From Streptomyces lanatus (GTDB lineage: Bacteria; Actinomycetota; Actinomycetes; Streptomycetales; Streptomycetaceae): 64,000 nt of DNA. The stretch is from assembly GCF_014655715.1 (NCBI RefSeq), contig NZ_BNBM01000021.1, forward strand, positions 62,001 through 126,000, in the 5' to 3' direction. The notes under the pieces were generated by a model. The model was not told where the DNA came from. It searched no databases and was given only the letters and a program-made list of their open reading frames with translations. Of the stretch, positions 1-8,489 are shown piece by piece (the stretch's first letter is position 1; each line of letters starts with the position of its first letter). Made by a program: the position numbers and the translations under genes.

Positions 1-1
1 G

Positions 2-1603
2 CTCTCGCTCAGTGCCGGTGTGCTGTTGCTGCTGCTCGCGCACGGTCTCAAGCGCGGCAAGCGGCGCGCCTGGCGTGCGGCCGTCGTCCTGCTGCCGGCC
101 GGCGCCGTCGCGCAGTTCACGTACCGCCACTCCCTCATCGGCGTACTGATCTCCGTGGCGCTGCTCGTGCCCCTGCTGCGCCACCGCGACCAGTTCGCGG
201 CCCTGCCCGACCTGCGCAGCCGCTGGCGCGCGCTGGCCAACTTCGTCCTCATGGGCGCCGGTTCGCTCGCGCTCGGCCTGCTCATCGTCAGCGCCCACCC
301 GAACACCCTGGTCGGCGACCCGAGCCTGGCGGACCGCATCACCCACGTCCTGTACGGCCTGTTCGGCTTCGAGGGCCCGGTCGACTACCAGGGCAACACC
401 TCCTGGACGGTCGCCTTCTCCCTGGGCGCCCTCGGCTGGATCACCGCGGTCACCACCATCTACCTGGCCTTCCGCCCCGAACACCCCGCCGCACACCTCA
501 CCGAGGACGACGAGAGCAGGCTGCGCGCCCTCCTCGAGAAGCACGGCGGCCGTGACTCCCTCGGCCACTTCGCGCTGCGCCGCGACAAGGCCGTCGTCTT
601 CTCGCCCAGCGGCAAGGCGGCGGTGACGTACCGCGTCGTCTCCGGTGTGATGCTCGCCAGCGGCGACCCCATCGGCGACGTCGAGGCCTGGCCCGGCGCC
701 ATCGAACGCTTCATGGACGAGGCCAAGGCGCACTCCTGGACGCCCGCCGTCATGGGCTGCTCCGAGACCGGTGCCGAGGTGTGGACCCGCGAGACCGGCC
801 TCGACGCCCTCGAACTGGGCGACGAGGCGGTGGTGGACGTCCCGGATTTCTCCCTCACCGGCCGAGCGATGCGCAACGTGCGTCAGATGGTCAAGCGCAT
901 CGAGCGCGCCGGTTACGAGACCCGGGTACGTCGTGTCCGTGACCTCGGCGAGACCGAGCTGGAGCGGATCCGGCAGGCCGCCGAGGACTGGCGCGGCACC
1001 GACACCGAGCGCGGCTTCTCGATGGCCCTGGGCCGCATCGGCGACGCCTCCGACGGCGACTGCCTCATCGCCACCGCCCACAAGGCCGACGAGGAACCGG
1101 GACCGTACGGCGACCTCAAGGCGATCCTGCACTTCGTGCCCTGGGGCACGGACGGGGTCTCGCTCGACCTGATGCGCCGCGACCGCGCGGCCGACCCCGG
1201 CATGAACGAACTGCTGATCGTGGCCGCCCTCCAGGCCGCCCCGAAGTTCGACATCGCGCGCGTGTCCCTCAACTTCGCCATGTTCCGCTCGGCGCTGGCA
1301 CGCGGCGAGAAGATCGGCGCGGGCCCGGTGCTGCGCGCCTGGCGGGGCCTTCTGGTCTTCCTCTCCCGCTGGTTCCAGATCGAGTCCCTGTACAAGTTCA
1401 ACGCCAAGTTCCGGCCGCGCTGGGAGCCCCGCTTCGTGGTCTACCGTGCCTCGGCCGACCTGCCCCGCCTCGGCTTCGCCGCCATGCAGGCGGAGGGCTT
1501 CGTGAACCTGGCGCTGCCCCTGCCGCGCTTCCTGCGCCGCCGCCGGCCCGTCGCGCGCCCGTGCGCGCACCGGGTGGCGGAGCGGGACGCACAGGCCGTG
1601 TGA
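2..1603 (+). CDS. MprF-like phosphatidylglycerol lysyltransferase-domain (DUF2156) membrane protein, 5' truncated
   Basis: The reading frame is open to the window edge, so the true start lies upstream; a GTG at 20 is only the first internal start. The visible N-terminal part has several hydrophobic segments (two within the first ~100 codons and one near residues 135-150), followed by a soluble DUF2156 domain that ends in RPRWEPRFVVY, typical of the C-terminal domain of MprF/LysX lysyl-phosphatidylglycerol synthases. Family members transfer an aminoacyl group from tRNA to membrane phosphatidylglycerol, changing surface charge. Streptomyces paralogues often keep this domain with uncertain activity, so aminoacyl transfer is inferred. 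It lies just upstream of folP and is followed by a hairpin. Confidence 0.8.
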   Translation, partial: LSLSAGVLLLLLAHGLKRGKRRAWRAAVVLLPAGAVAQFTYRHSLIGVLISVALLVPLLRHRDQFAALPDLRSRWRALANFVLMGAGSLALGLLIVSAHPNTLVGDPSLADRITHVLYGLFGFEGPVDYQGNTSWTVAFSLGALGWITAVTTIYLAFRPEHPAAHLTEDDESRLRALLEKHGGRDSLGHFALRRDKAVVFSPSGKAAVTYRVVSGVMLASGDPIGDVEAWPGAIERFMDEAKAHSWTPAVMGCSETGAEVWTRETGLDALELGDEAVVDVPDFSLTGRAMRNVRQMVKRIERAGYETRVRRVRDLGETELERIRQAAEDWRGTDTERGFSMALGRIGDASDGDCLIATAHKADEEPGPYGDLKAILHFVPWGTDGVSLDLMRRDRAADPGMNELLIVAALQAAPKFDIARVSLNFAMFRSALARGEKIGAGPVLRAWRGLLVFLSRWFQIESLYKFNAKFRPRWEPRFVVYRASADLPRLGFAAMQAEGFVNLALPLPRFLRRRRPVARPCAHRVAERDAQAV

Positions 1604-1623
1604 GACGGCGGCCACCCATGACC

Positions 1624-1675
1624 GGCCCGAGCGGGCAGCCCACCCCCACGCCCCCCTGAGGCTCCCGCTCGGGCC
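1624..1675 (+). terminator. Hairpin terminator after the MprF-like gene
   Basis: A perfect 12-bp inverted repeat (GGCCCGAGCGGG at 1624-1635 and its complement at 1664-1675) with a 28-nt loop starts 20 bp after the stop codon. There is no T-run, which is usual for Streptomyces hairpin terminators. Confidence 0.55.
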
Positions 1676-1714
1676 ACGGCACGGCAGCCCCCTTGCTGGG
1701 CCTACGCTGAACAT

Positions 1715-2620
1715 ATGAGCAAGCAGAGCGGACGCGGGCGCGTCGCGGGCCTTCCGCAATGGGACCGCTGCGCGGTCATGGGAGTGGTCAATGTGACCCC
1801 CGACTCCTTCTCCGACGGCGGCCGCTGGTTCGACACCACGTCCGCCGTCAAGCACGGTCTCGCCCTGGTCGAGGAGGGCGCCGACCTGGTCGACGTCGGC
1901 GGCGAGTCCACCCGCCCCGGCGCCACCCGGGTCGACGAGGCCGAGGAGCTGCGCCGCGTCATCCCCGTCGTCCGCGGCCTCGCCTCCGAGGGCGTCACCG
2001 TCTCCGTCGACACCATGCGCGCCTCCGTCGCCGAGCAGGCCCTCGCCGCCGGCGCCGCCCTCGTCAACGACGTCAGCGGCGGCCTCGCCGACCCCGCGAT
2101 GATCCCGGCCGTCGCCGACGCCGGCGCCCCCTTCGTCGTCATGCACTGGCGCGGCTTCCTCGAAGGCGGCAACGCCAAGGGCGTCTACGACGATGTCGTC
2201 GCCGAGGTCGTGGACGAACTGCACGCACGCGTGGAGGCCGTTCTGGCCGGCGGCATCGCCCCCGACCGCATCGTCGTCGACCCCGGCCTCGGCTTCTCCA
2301 AGGACGCCGAGCACGACCTCGTCCTCCTCGCCCACCTCGACCGGCTGCTGGCCCTCGGCCACCCCCTCCTCGTCGCCGCCTCCCGCAAGCGGTTCCTCGG
2401 CCGGGTCCTCGCCGGGCCGCAGGGGGCGCCGCCGCCCGCCCGTGAGCGCGACGCCGCCACGGCCGCCGTCTCCGCGCTGGCCGCGCAGGCCGGGGCGTGG
2501 GCGGTGCGGGTGCACGAGGTGCACGCGACGGCGGACGCGGTACGGGTCGTACGCGCCATCGAAGGAGCGCGTACGACCGTGAGCGCGCCCGGCGCGGACC
2601 CCGCCGAAGGAGCCCGGTGA
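1715..2620 (+). CDS. folP: Dihydropteroate synthase
   Basis: Condenses p-aminobenzoate with 6-hydroxymethyl-7,8-dihydropterin pyrophosphate to give 7,8-dihydropteroate, the sulfonamide-targeted step of folate synthesis. The 301-residue protein carries the family signatures GVVNVTPDSFSDGG (pterin site), GGESTRPGA, and the late SRKRFLG motif that holds the substrate-binding Ser and Lys/Arg. It starts at an ATG and leads the cluster folP / NTF2-like / folB / folK. The stop overlaps the next start (GTGA), so translational coupling is likely. Confidence 0.97.
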   Translation: MSKQSGRGRVAGLPQWDRCAVMGVVNVTPDSFSDGGRWFDTTSAVKHGLALVEEGADLVDVGGESTRPGATRVDEAEELRRVIPVVRGLASEGVTVSVDTMRASVAEQALAAGAALVNDVSGGLADPAMIPAVADAGAPFVVMHWRGFLEGGNAKGVYDDVVAEVVDELHARVEAVLAGGIAPDRIVVDPGLGFSKDAEHDLVLLAHLDRLLALGHPLLVAASRKRFLGRVLAGPQGAPPPARERDAATAAVSALAAQAGAWAVRVHEVHATADAVRVVRAIEGARTTVSAPGADPAEGAR

Positions 2621-3120
2621 GCGCCCCCCACACCGACGTCGAACAAGTGGAAGCCGCCAACACCGCCTTCTACGAGGCGATGGAGCGCGGCGACTTCGAA
2701 GAGGTGTCCGCGCTCTGGCTCACCCCGTCCGACCTCGGCGTCGACGAGACCTACCACGACCCGGCCGACGCCGGCGTGATCTCCTGTGTGCACCCCGGCT
2801 GGCCGGTGCTCACCGGACGCGGCGAGGTCCTCAGGTCGTACGCCCTGATCATGGCGAACACCGACTACATCCAGTTCTTCCTCACCGATGTGCATGTCTC
2901 CGTCACCGGCGACACCGCCCTGGTGACCTGCACCGAGAACATCCTCAGCGGCGGCCCGGCGCCCGACGCCGGGGAGGAGCTGGGGCCGCTCGTGGGCCAG
3001 CTCGTGGTCGCCACGAACGTGTTCCGGCGCACACCCGACGGCTGGAAGTTGTGGTCGCACCACGCCTCACCGGTACTCGCGGAAACCGACGAGGAAGAAG
3101 GCGAAGAGCCCCCTTCATAA
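2617..3120 (+). CDS. NTF2/SnoaL-like fold protein in the folate cluster
   Basis: A 167-residue protein of the SnoaL-like/NTF2 superfamily. An N-terminal helix (VEQVEAANTAFYEAMERGD) is followed by a beta-rich cone with WPVLTGRGEVLRSYALIM and a C-terminal TPDGWKLWSHHASPV segment typical of 'nuclear transport factor 2 family' proteins. The GTG start overlaps the folP stop by 4 nt and follows a GAAGGAG ribosome site, so this start is preferred over the upstream in-frame GTG. Conserved position between folP and folB suggests a link to pterin or folate metabolism, but no catalytic residues identify a reaction. Confidence 0.85.
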   Translation: MSAPHTDVEQVEAANTAFYEAMERGDFEEVSALWLTPSDLGVDETYHDPADAGVISCVHPGWPVLTGRGEVLRSYALIMANTDYIQFFLTDVHVSVTGDTALVTCTENILSGGPAPDAGEELGPLVGQLVVATNVFRRTPDGWKLWSHHASPVLAETDEEEGEEPPS

Positions 3121-3368
3121 ATGGGTAGGCGCCCCGACGGGACCAAGAAGTGGTTGGAATCACGTGTGTGCGGGTAGGGGCGGCTACCAACCCGTGAGCC
3201 GCCGGATTCCCCAGGGGAAACACACGATGAATCCTGCCGGCCCCGGACCGGGCCCATGCCCCCCTGACCCGGTCCTGTCAGTGCCCGCAGGTAGATTCGT
3301 TCGAGGCCGGTGTGCCGCCCGCACACGGCATCGACCGGCCGTCACCGACGATTGCAGGAGTGATTCGC

Positions 3369-3728
3369 GTGGATCGTGTCGCGCTGCGCGGCCTGAAGGC
3401 CCGCGGGTACCACGGTGTGTTCCCGGAGGAACGCAGGGAGGGTCAGACCTTCGTCGTGGACCTCGTCCTGGGCCTGGACACCCGGCCTGCCGCCGCCGAC
3501 GACGACCTGGCGAAGACCGTGCACTACGGCATCGTGGCGGAGGAGGTAGTGGCCGTCGTCGAGGGCGAACCGGTCAACCTCATCGAGACGCTCGCCGACC
3601 GCATCGCCCAGGCCTGTCTGAAGCACGAAGGGGTCCAGGAGGTCGAGGTCACCGTCCACAAACCGGACGCGCCGATCACGGTCCCCTTCGACGACGTGAC
3701 CGTCACCATCACCCGGAGCCGAGTATGA
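3369..3728 (+). CDS. folB: Dihydroneopterin aldolase
   Basis: Cleaves 7,8-dihydroneopterin to 6-hydroxymethyl-7,8-dihydropterin and glycolaldehyde. The 119-residue protein has the family's opening (DRVALRGLKARGYHGVFPEER, where the Tyr-His and Glu residues line the pterin pocket) and the later LIETLADRIA and KPDAPI segments. The start is a GTG 9 nt after an AGGAG site; upstream in-frame codons lack conserved sequence. The stop overlaps folK by ATGA. The ~250 bp before it contain no convincing gene. Confidence 0.95.
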   Translation: MDRVALRGLKARGYHGVFPEERREGQTFVVDLVLGLDTRPAAADDDLAKTVHYGIVAEEVVAVVEGEPVNLIETLADRIAQACLKHEGVQEVEVTVHKPDAPITVPFDDVTVTITRSRV

Positions 3729-4336
3729 CTGCACCCTTCCTCAAGGGTCCCAGCGACCCGACCGTACAGCCGGTACCCGCCTCCGTCGTCGATCAGGTCG
3801 ACGCCGCCGACACCACCCTCAGCAACCCGAAGCGGGCCGTGATCTCGCTGGGCTCCAACCTGGGCAACCGCCTGGAGACCCTCCAGGGCGCCATCGACGC
3901 GCTGGAGGACACGCCCGGCGTACGCATCAAGGGCGTCTCCCCCGTTTACGAGACGGAGCCGTGGGGCGTCGAGCCCGGCAGCCAGCCCTCCTACTTCAAC
4001 GCGATCGTGGTCCTCAAGACCACGCTCCCCCCGTCGTCCCTCCTGGAGCGGGCGCACGCGGTCGAGGAGGCCTTCCACCGGGTCCGCGACGAGCGCTGGG
4101 GCGCACGCACCCTCGACGTCGACATCGTCGCCTACGCCGATCTCGTCTCCGACGACCCGCAGCTGACCCTCCCCCACCCGCGCGCCCACGAGCGGGCCTT
4201 CGTCCTCGCCCCCTGGCACGACCTGGAGCCCGAGGCCCAGTTGCCGGGCCGGGGCACGGTCGCCGAACTGCTCGGCACGCTCACCCGGGACGGCGTCACG
4301 CCGCGCGAGGACCTGGAACTCCAGCTGCCCGAATAG
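3725..4336 (+). CDS. folK: 2-amino-4-hydroxy-6-hydroxymethyldihydropteridine diphosphokinase
   Basis: Transfers pyrophosphate from ATP to 6-hydroxymethyldihydropterin to make the FolP substrate. Of 203 residues, the first ~35 form a non-conserved extension. The kinase core then begins at AVISLGSNLGNR and contains YETEPWG (loop 2), the catalytic RWGARTLDVDIVAY signature with its two Mg-binding Asp residues, and PHPRAHERAFVLAP. The ATG overlaps the folB stop, so the two are translationally coupled. Confidence 0.96.
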   Translation: MTAPFLKGPSDPTVQPVPASVVDQVDAADTTLSNPKRAVISLGSNLGNRLETLQGAIDALEDTPGVRIKGVSPVYETEPWGVEPGSQPSYFNAIVVLKTTLPPSSLLERAHAVEEAFHRVRDERWGARTLDVDIVAYADLVSDDPQLTLPHPRAHERAFVLAPWHDLEPEAQLPGRGTVAELLGTLTRDGVTPREDLELQLPE

Positions 4337-4394
4337 TCGTTAAGGTCAACACGACCACAAATCCGCGGGCACCCGGGGGAGCTGAAGGAACACC

Positions 4395-4883
4395 GTGAGA
4401 GAGCTGCGCATCAGGACGCTGGCCGGCGTGTTCATCGTCGCCGGCGTCCTGTCCTGGGCGGGCGCCCGCCTCTGGAACTCCATCGGGACCCTGCCCAGCG
4501 TCCCGCTGGCCGCCCCCATCGTCCTGGCGGTCATCGCCGTGATCCTGCTGGCCACGGCGCTCTCGATCCGCGCCCGCCTCAAGGCCCAGCGCGAACGCCG
4601 GCCCGAGGCCAAGGGCGTCGACCCCCTGATGGCGGCCCGCGCGGTCGTCTTCGGCCAGTCCAGCGCCCTGGTGGCCGCCCTGGTCGCCGGCATGTACGGC
4701 GGCACGGGCGTCTTCCTCCTGGAGTCCCTCGACATCCCCGCCCGCCGCGACCAGGCCATCTACGCCGGCTTCTCGGTCCTGGCCGGACTCGGCGTCATAG
4801 CGGCGGCCATCTTCCTGGAGCGCGTCTGCAAGCTCCCGGAGGACGACGAGCACGACGGGGCGGGGGCCGCTCCGACGGCGTAG
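4395..4883 (+). CDS. DUF3180 family membrane protein
   Basis: A 162-residue membrane protein of the DUF3180 family, which in actinobacteria commonly follows folK. Four hydrophobic helices are visible at about residues 8-25, 36-55, 84-103 and 121-138. The RARLKAQRERRPEAKGVDPLMAARAVV stretch between helices 2 and 3 is the most conserved part of the family. Biochemical role unknown; the position implies co-expression with the folate genes. The stop directly abuts the stop of the convergent folE. Confidence 0.88.
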   Translation: MRELRIRTLAGVFIVAGVLSWAGARLWNSIGTLPSVPLAAPIVLAVIAVILLATALSIRARLKAQRERRPEAKGVDPLMAARAVVFGQSSALVAALVAGMYGGTGVFLLESLDIPARRDQAIYAGFSVLAGLGVIAAAIFLERVCKLPEDDEHDGAGAAPTA

Positions 4884-5489
4884 TCAGCGGGCCATGATGA
4901 GGCTCATCGCCTCGTTGCGCGTCGCCGCGTCCCGCAGCTGGCCCCGCACCGCCGACGTTATGGTCTTCGCGCCCGGCTTGCGGATGCCGCGCATCGACAT
5001 GCACATGTGCTCGCACTCCACGACCACGATGACGCCGCGGGGCTCCAGGATCTCCATCAGGGAGTCCGCGATCTGCGTGGTGAGACGCTCCTGCACCTGG
5101 GGCCGGCGGGCGTAGACATCGACCAGCCGGGCCAGCTTCGACAGCCCGGTGATCTTACCGGACGTGGCCGGAATGTAGCCGACGTGAGCGACGCCCCTGA
5201 ACGGCACCAGATGATGCTCACAGGTCGAGTACACCTCGATGTCCTTCACGAGCACCATCTCGTCGTGCCCGATGTCGAACGTCGTCGTCAGCACGTCCTC
5301 GGGCGTCTGCCACAGCCCCGCGAAGATCTCCTTGTAGGCCCGCGCCACCCGGCCCGGCGTCTCCCGGAGCCCCTCTCGGTCCGGATCCTCACCGACCGCG
5401 ATCAGCAGTTCGCGCACAGCGTTCTCGGCACGCTTCTCGTCGAACTCGCCGATACGGCCCTCGCCGTCCAGCGTCACGGGGTCGGTCAT
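4884..5489 (-). CDS. folE: GTP cyclohydrolase I (type IA)
   Basis: Converts GTP to 7,8-dihydroneopterin triphosphate, the first folate step. The 201-residue protein has the Zn site motif CEHHLVPF and the second signature ECEHMCMSMRGIRKPGAKT, so both Zn-binding Cys residues are present and this is the zinc-dependent IA form. It is transcribed towards the folP-folK cluster and lies downstream of ftsH on the same strand, with a strong hairpin in between, so it probably has its own promoter. Confidence 0.97.
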   Translation of the reverse strand: MTDPVTLDGEGRIGEFDEKRAENAVRELLIAVGEDPDREGLRETPGRVARAYKEIFAGLWQTPEDVLTTTFDIGHDEMVLVKDIEVYSTCEHHLVPFRGVAHVGYIPATSGKITGLSKLARLVDVYARRPQVQERLTTQIADSLMEILEPRGVIVVVECEHMCMSMRGIRKPGAKTITSAVRGQLRDAATRNEAMSLIMAR

Positions 5490-5552
5490 GTGGTGCCTCG
5501 TTCCATCGCGGGTGGCGCGTGTGGGTCACGCGTCTGAACTGCGGGCATACGA

Positions 5553-5592
5553 ATGCCGCGCCCCCCAGGCTAAAACCTGGGGGGCGCGGCAT
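5553..5592 (-). terminator. 17-bp perfect hairpin between ftsH and folE
   Basis: ATGCCGCGCCCCCCAGG (5553-5569) pairs perfectly with 5576-5592 around a 6-nt loop. It starts 35 bp after the ftsH stop and before folE, consistent with termination of ftsH transcripts. Confidence 0.75.
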
Positions 5593-5627
5593 CCATTCCG
5601 GGCCAGGTGCGGGACCCGGCCGGGGCG

Positions 5628-7667
5628 TCAGCTCTCGGGACGCTCCTCGGGGGCCGGCTCGGCCGCCGGGGCGGGTTCCGTCACCGTCGACTTGGCGGTG
5701 CTGATCGCCGGGGTCACGCCATTGGCGCCGTTCGTCAGTGCGAGCTCCTTCGGGGAGAGCACCGGCGGACGGGTGGACGGCGTACGGCGGGAGGAACCGG
5801 TCCAGGCGGGCCGGGGCGGGCGCTTGACGATGGGAGCGAAGATCTCGGCGATCTCCTCCTTGCCCAGCGTCTCCCGCTCCAGCAGTGCGAGGACCAGGTT
5901 GTCGAGGACGTCGCGGTTCTCGACCAGGATCTCCCAGGCCTCGTTGTGCGCGGTCTCGATGAGCTTCTTGACTTCCTCGTCCACCAGGGCGGCGACCTCT
6001 TCCGAGTAGTCGCGCTGGTGAGCCATCTCACGTCCGAGGAAGGGCTCGGTGTTGTCCCCGCCGAACTTGATCGCGCCGAGACGCTCGGTCATGCCGTACT
6101 GCGTGACCATCGCGCGAGCGGTGGTCGTGGCCTTCTCGATGTCGTTCGCGGCACCGGTGGTCGGGTCGTGGAAGACAAGCTCCTCGGCCGCGCGGCCGCC
6201 CAGCATGTAGGCCAGCTGGTCCAGCATCTCGTTGCGCGTGGTGGAGTACTTGTCCTCGTCCGGCAGGACCATCGTGTAGCCGAGCGCGCGGCCTCTCGAC
6301 AGGATCGTGATCTTGTGGACCGGGTCGGAGTTCGGGGAGGCCGCCGCGACCAGGGCGTGTCCGCCCTCGTGGTACGCGGTGATCTTCTTTTCCTTGTCCG
6401 ACATGATCCTGGTCCGCTTCTGCGGGCCCGCCACGACGCGGTCGATGGCCTCGTCCAGCATCTGGTTGTCGATGAGCTTCTTGTCCGAGCGGGCGGTGAG
6501 CAGCGCGGCCTCGTTGAGGACGTTGCTCAGGTCCGCGCCGGTGAAGCCCGGCGTGCGGCGGGAGACCGCCGACAGGTCGACGTCCGGGGCGACCGGCTTG
6601 CCCTTCTGGTGAACCTTGAGGATCTCCAGACGGCCCTGCATGTCCGGGCGGTCGACCGCGATCTGGCGGTCGAAGCGGCCGGGGCGCAGAAGGGCCGGGT
6701 CGAGGATGTCGGGCCGGTTCGTCGCGGCGATGAGGATCACGCCGCCCTTGACGTCGAAGCCGTCCATCTCGACGAGCAGCTGGTTCAGGGTCTGCTCGCG
6801 CTCGTCGTGACCACCGCCGAGGCCGGCGCCGCGATGGCGGCCGACCGCGTCGATCTCGTCGACGAAGACGATCGCCGGGGCGTTCGCCTTGGCCTGCTCG
6901 AACAGGTCACGCACTCGGGAGGCACCGACACCGACGAACATCTCGACGAAGTCGGAACCGGAGATCGAGTAGAAGGGGACGCCCGCCTCGCCGGCGACGG
7001 CACGCGCGAGGAGCGTCTTGCCGGTACCGGGAGGGCCGTAGAGCAGTACGCCCTTGGGGATCTTGGCGCCGACGGCCTGGAACTTCGCCGGCTCCTGGAG
7101 GAACTCCTTGATCTCCTGGAGTTCCTCGACGGCCTCGTCCGAGCCGGCGACGTCCGAGAACGTCGTCTTCGGGGTGTCCTTGGTGATGAGCTTCGCCTTG
7201 GACTTGCCGAAGTTCATGACCCGGGAGCCGCCGCCCTGCATCTGATTCATCAGGAACAGGAACACGACGACGATGAGGACGAAGGGAAGCAGGGAGAGCA
7301 GGATCCCGACGAACGGGTTCTGCTTGGACGGCGAAACGGTGTAGCCGTCCGGGATCTGCTTGTCCTGGTACTTGGTCTGCAGGGTGTTGGCGATCGTCAC
7401 GCCCTGATCGCCGATGTAGCTCGCCTGGATCTTGGTGGCGTCCTCGACCTTTTGGCCGTCCTTGAGCTGCACCTTGATGATGTTCTCGTCACCAGTGGTC
7501 AGCTTGGCCGACTCGACCTTGTTGTCGTTGATCGCCTGGACGACCTGGCCGGTGTCCACCGTCTTGTAGCCGCCGGACGAGCCGACGACCTGCATCAACA
7601 CGACCACGGCAAGGACGGCCAGCACGATCCACATGACCGGCCCACGGAAGTATCGCTTCACGTCCAT
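5628..7667 (-). CDS. ftsH: ATP-dependent zinc metalloprotease FtsH
   Basis: Membrane-anchored AAA+ protease that degrades membrane and regulatory proteins. The 679-residue chain has a first helix at MWIVLAVLAVVVLMQVV, an extracytoplasmic FtsH_ext domain, a second helix (LLSLLPFVLIVVVFLFLM), a Walker A GPPGTGKT, Walker B IVFVDEID, and the HEGGHAL zinc site (HExxH class). The C-terminal tail is Pro/Ala-rich and poorly conserved. Start chosen at the ATG of MDVKRYF; in-frame starts at 7703 and 7790 exist and cannot be excluded because no clear ribosome site precedes 7667. It lies next to hpt and tilS, an order widely conserved in bacteria. Confidence 0.95.
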   Translation of the reverse strand: MDVKRYFRGPVMWIVLAVLAVVVLMQVVGSSGGYKTVDTGQVVQAINDNKVESAKLTTGDENIIKVQLKDGQKVEDATKIQASYIGDQGVTIANTLQTKYQDKQIPDGYTVSPSKQNPFVGILLSLLPFVLIVVVFLFLMNQMQGGGSRVMNFGKSKAKLITKDTPKTTFSDVAGSDEAVEELQEIKEFLQEPAKFQAVGAKIPKGVLLYGPPGTGKTLLARAVAGEAGVPFYSISGSDFVEMFVGVGASRVRDLFEQAKANAPAIVFVDEIDAVGRHRGAGLGGGHDEREQTLNQLLVEMDGFDVKGGVILIAATNRPDILDPALLRPGRFDRQIAVDRPDMQGRLEILKVHQKGKPVAPDVDLSAVSRRTPGFTGADLSNVLNEAALLTARSDKKLIDNQMLDEAIDRVVAGPQKRTRIMSDKEKKITAYHEGGHALVAAASPNSDPVHKITILSRGRALGYTMVLPDEDKYSTTRNEMLDQLAYMLGGRAAEELVFHDPTTGAANDIEKATTTARAMVTQYGMTERLGAIKFGGDNTEPFLGREMAHQRDYSEEVAALVDEEVKKLIETAHNEAWEILVENRDVLDNLVLALLERETLGKEEIAEIFAPIVKRPPRPAWTGSSRRTPSTRPPVLSPKELALTNGANGVTPAISTAKSTVTEPAPAAEPAPEERPES

Positions 7668-7863
7668 CCATACGGAGCGGTGTCGCCCCGTCCCTCCTGC
7701 CATAGTGAGTTTGATAAGACAGTTCTTCTGACGGTACCCCAGCTTTGTCGCCCGCAGCCGCACGGGACGGTCTGCAAGCCCCGTCTGCATGCTCCAACGG
7801 CGCGAAACCCGCTGGGGTTCCCGATCGTCCTACAAAGACGGCCCTGTCGGCTCAGCCGCCGCT

Positions 7864-8424
7864 TCAGCCGCCGTAGACGTGGGGCGCGAGCGTACCGACG
7901 AACGGCAGGTTGCGGTACTTCTCGGCGTAGTCGAGGCCGTAGCCCACGACGAACTCGTTGGGGATGTCGAAGCCGACCCACTCGACGTCGATGGCCACCT
8001 TCGCGGCGTCCGGCTTGCGCAGCAGGGTGCACACCTTCAGCGACTCGGGCTCGCGGGAGCCGAGGTTGGACAGCAGCCAGGACAGGGTCAGGCCGGAGTC
8101 GATGATGTCCTCGACGATCAGGACGTGCCGCCCCTTGATGTCGGTGTCGAGGTCCTTGAGGATCCGCACGACACCGGAGGACTGGGTGCCCGCGCCGTAC
8201 GACGAGACGGCCATCCAGTCCATGGTGACGGGGGTGGACAACGCCCGGGCGAGGTCGGCCATCACCATCACCGCGCCCTTGAGGACGCCGACGATGAGCA
8301 GGTCCTTGCCCTCGTACTCCGCGTCGATCTTCGCGGCCAGCTCGCTGAGCTTGGCGTCGATCTCTTCCTTGGTGATGAGCACCTGCTGGAGGTCGGCACC
8401 CATGTCTTTCGCGTCCACCCGCAT
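7864..8424 (-). CDS. hpt: Hypoxanthine phosphoribosyltransferase
   Basis: Salvages hypoxanthine and guanine with PRPP to IMP and GMP. The 186-residue protein contains the type I PRT signature VLIVEDIIDSG (PRPP loop), the flexible-loop segment SSYGAGTQSSG and the base-recognition region VEWVGFDIPNEFVVGYGLDYAEKYR. The start is the ATG of MRVDAKDMG; a GTG one codon upstream is also possible. The longer open frame to 8706 overlaps tilS and is not conserved. Confidence 0.96.
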   Translation of the reverse strand: MRVDAKDMGADLQQVLITKEEIDAKLSELAAKIDAEYEGKDLLIVGVLKGAVMVMADLARALSTPVTMDWMAVSSYGAGTQSSGVVRILKDLDTDIKGRHVLIVEDIIDSGLTLSWLLSNLGSREPESLKVCTLLRKPDAAKVAIDVEWVGFDIPNEFVVGYGLDYAEKYRNLPFVGTLAPHVYGG

Positions 8425-8489
8425 CACTTTCGGTCGGTCGTCCCACCGGCTGGCCGGCCCCTCCGCAAGGGTCTGGGAGGGGTCGGAAT

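Noticed and set aside
3121..3368. Possible small gene or riboswitch ahead of folB
   Set aside because: Frames in this gap give Pro/Gly/Arg-rich text with no conserved motif and I see no known riboswitch core.
5607..8105. 832-residue open frame antisense to ftsH and hpt
   Set aside because: Composition is a mirror of the genuine coding strand (rich in Arg, Gly, Leu, Val) and no domain is seen; ftsH and hpt on the other strand are certain.
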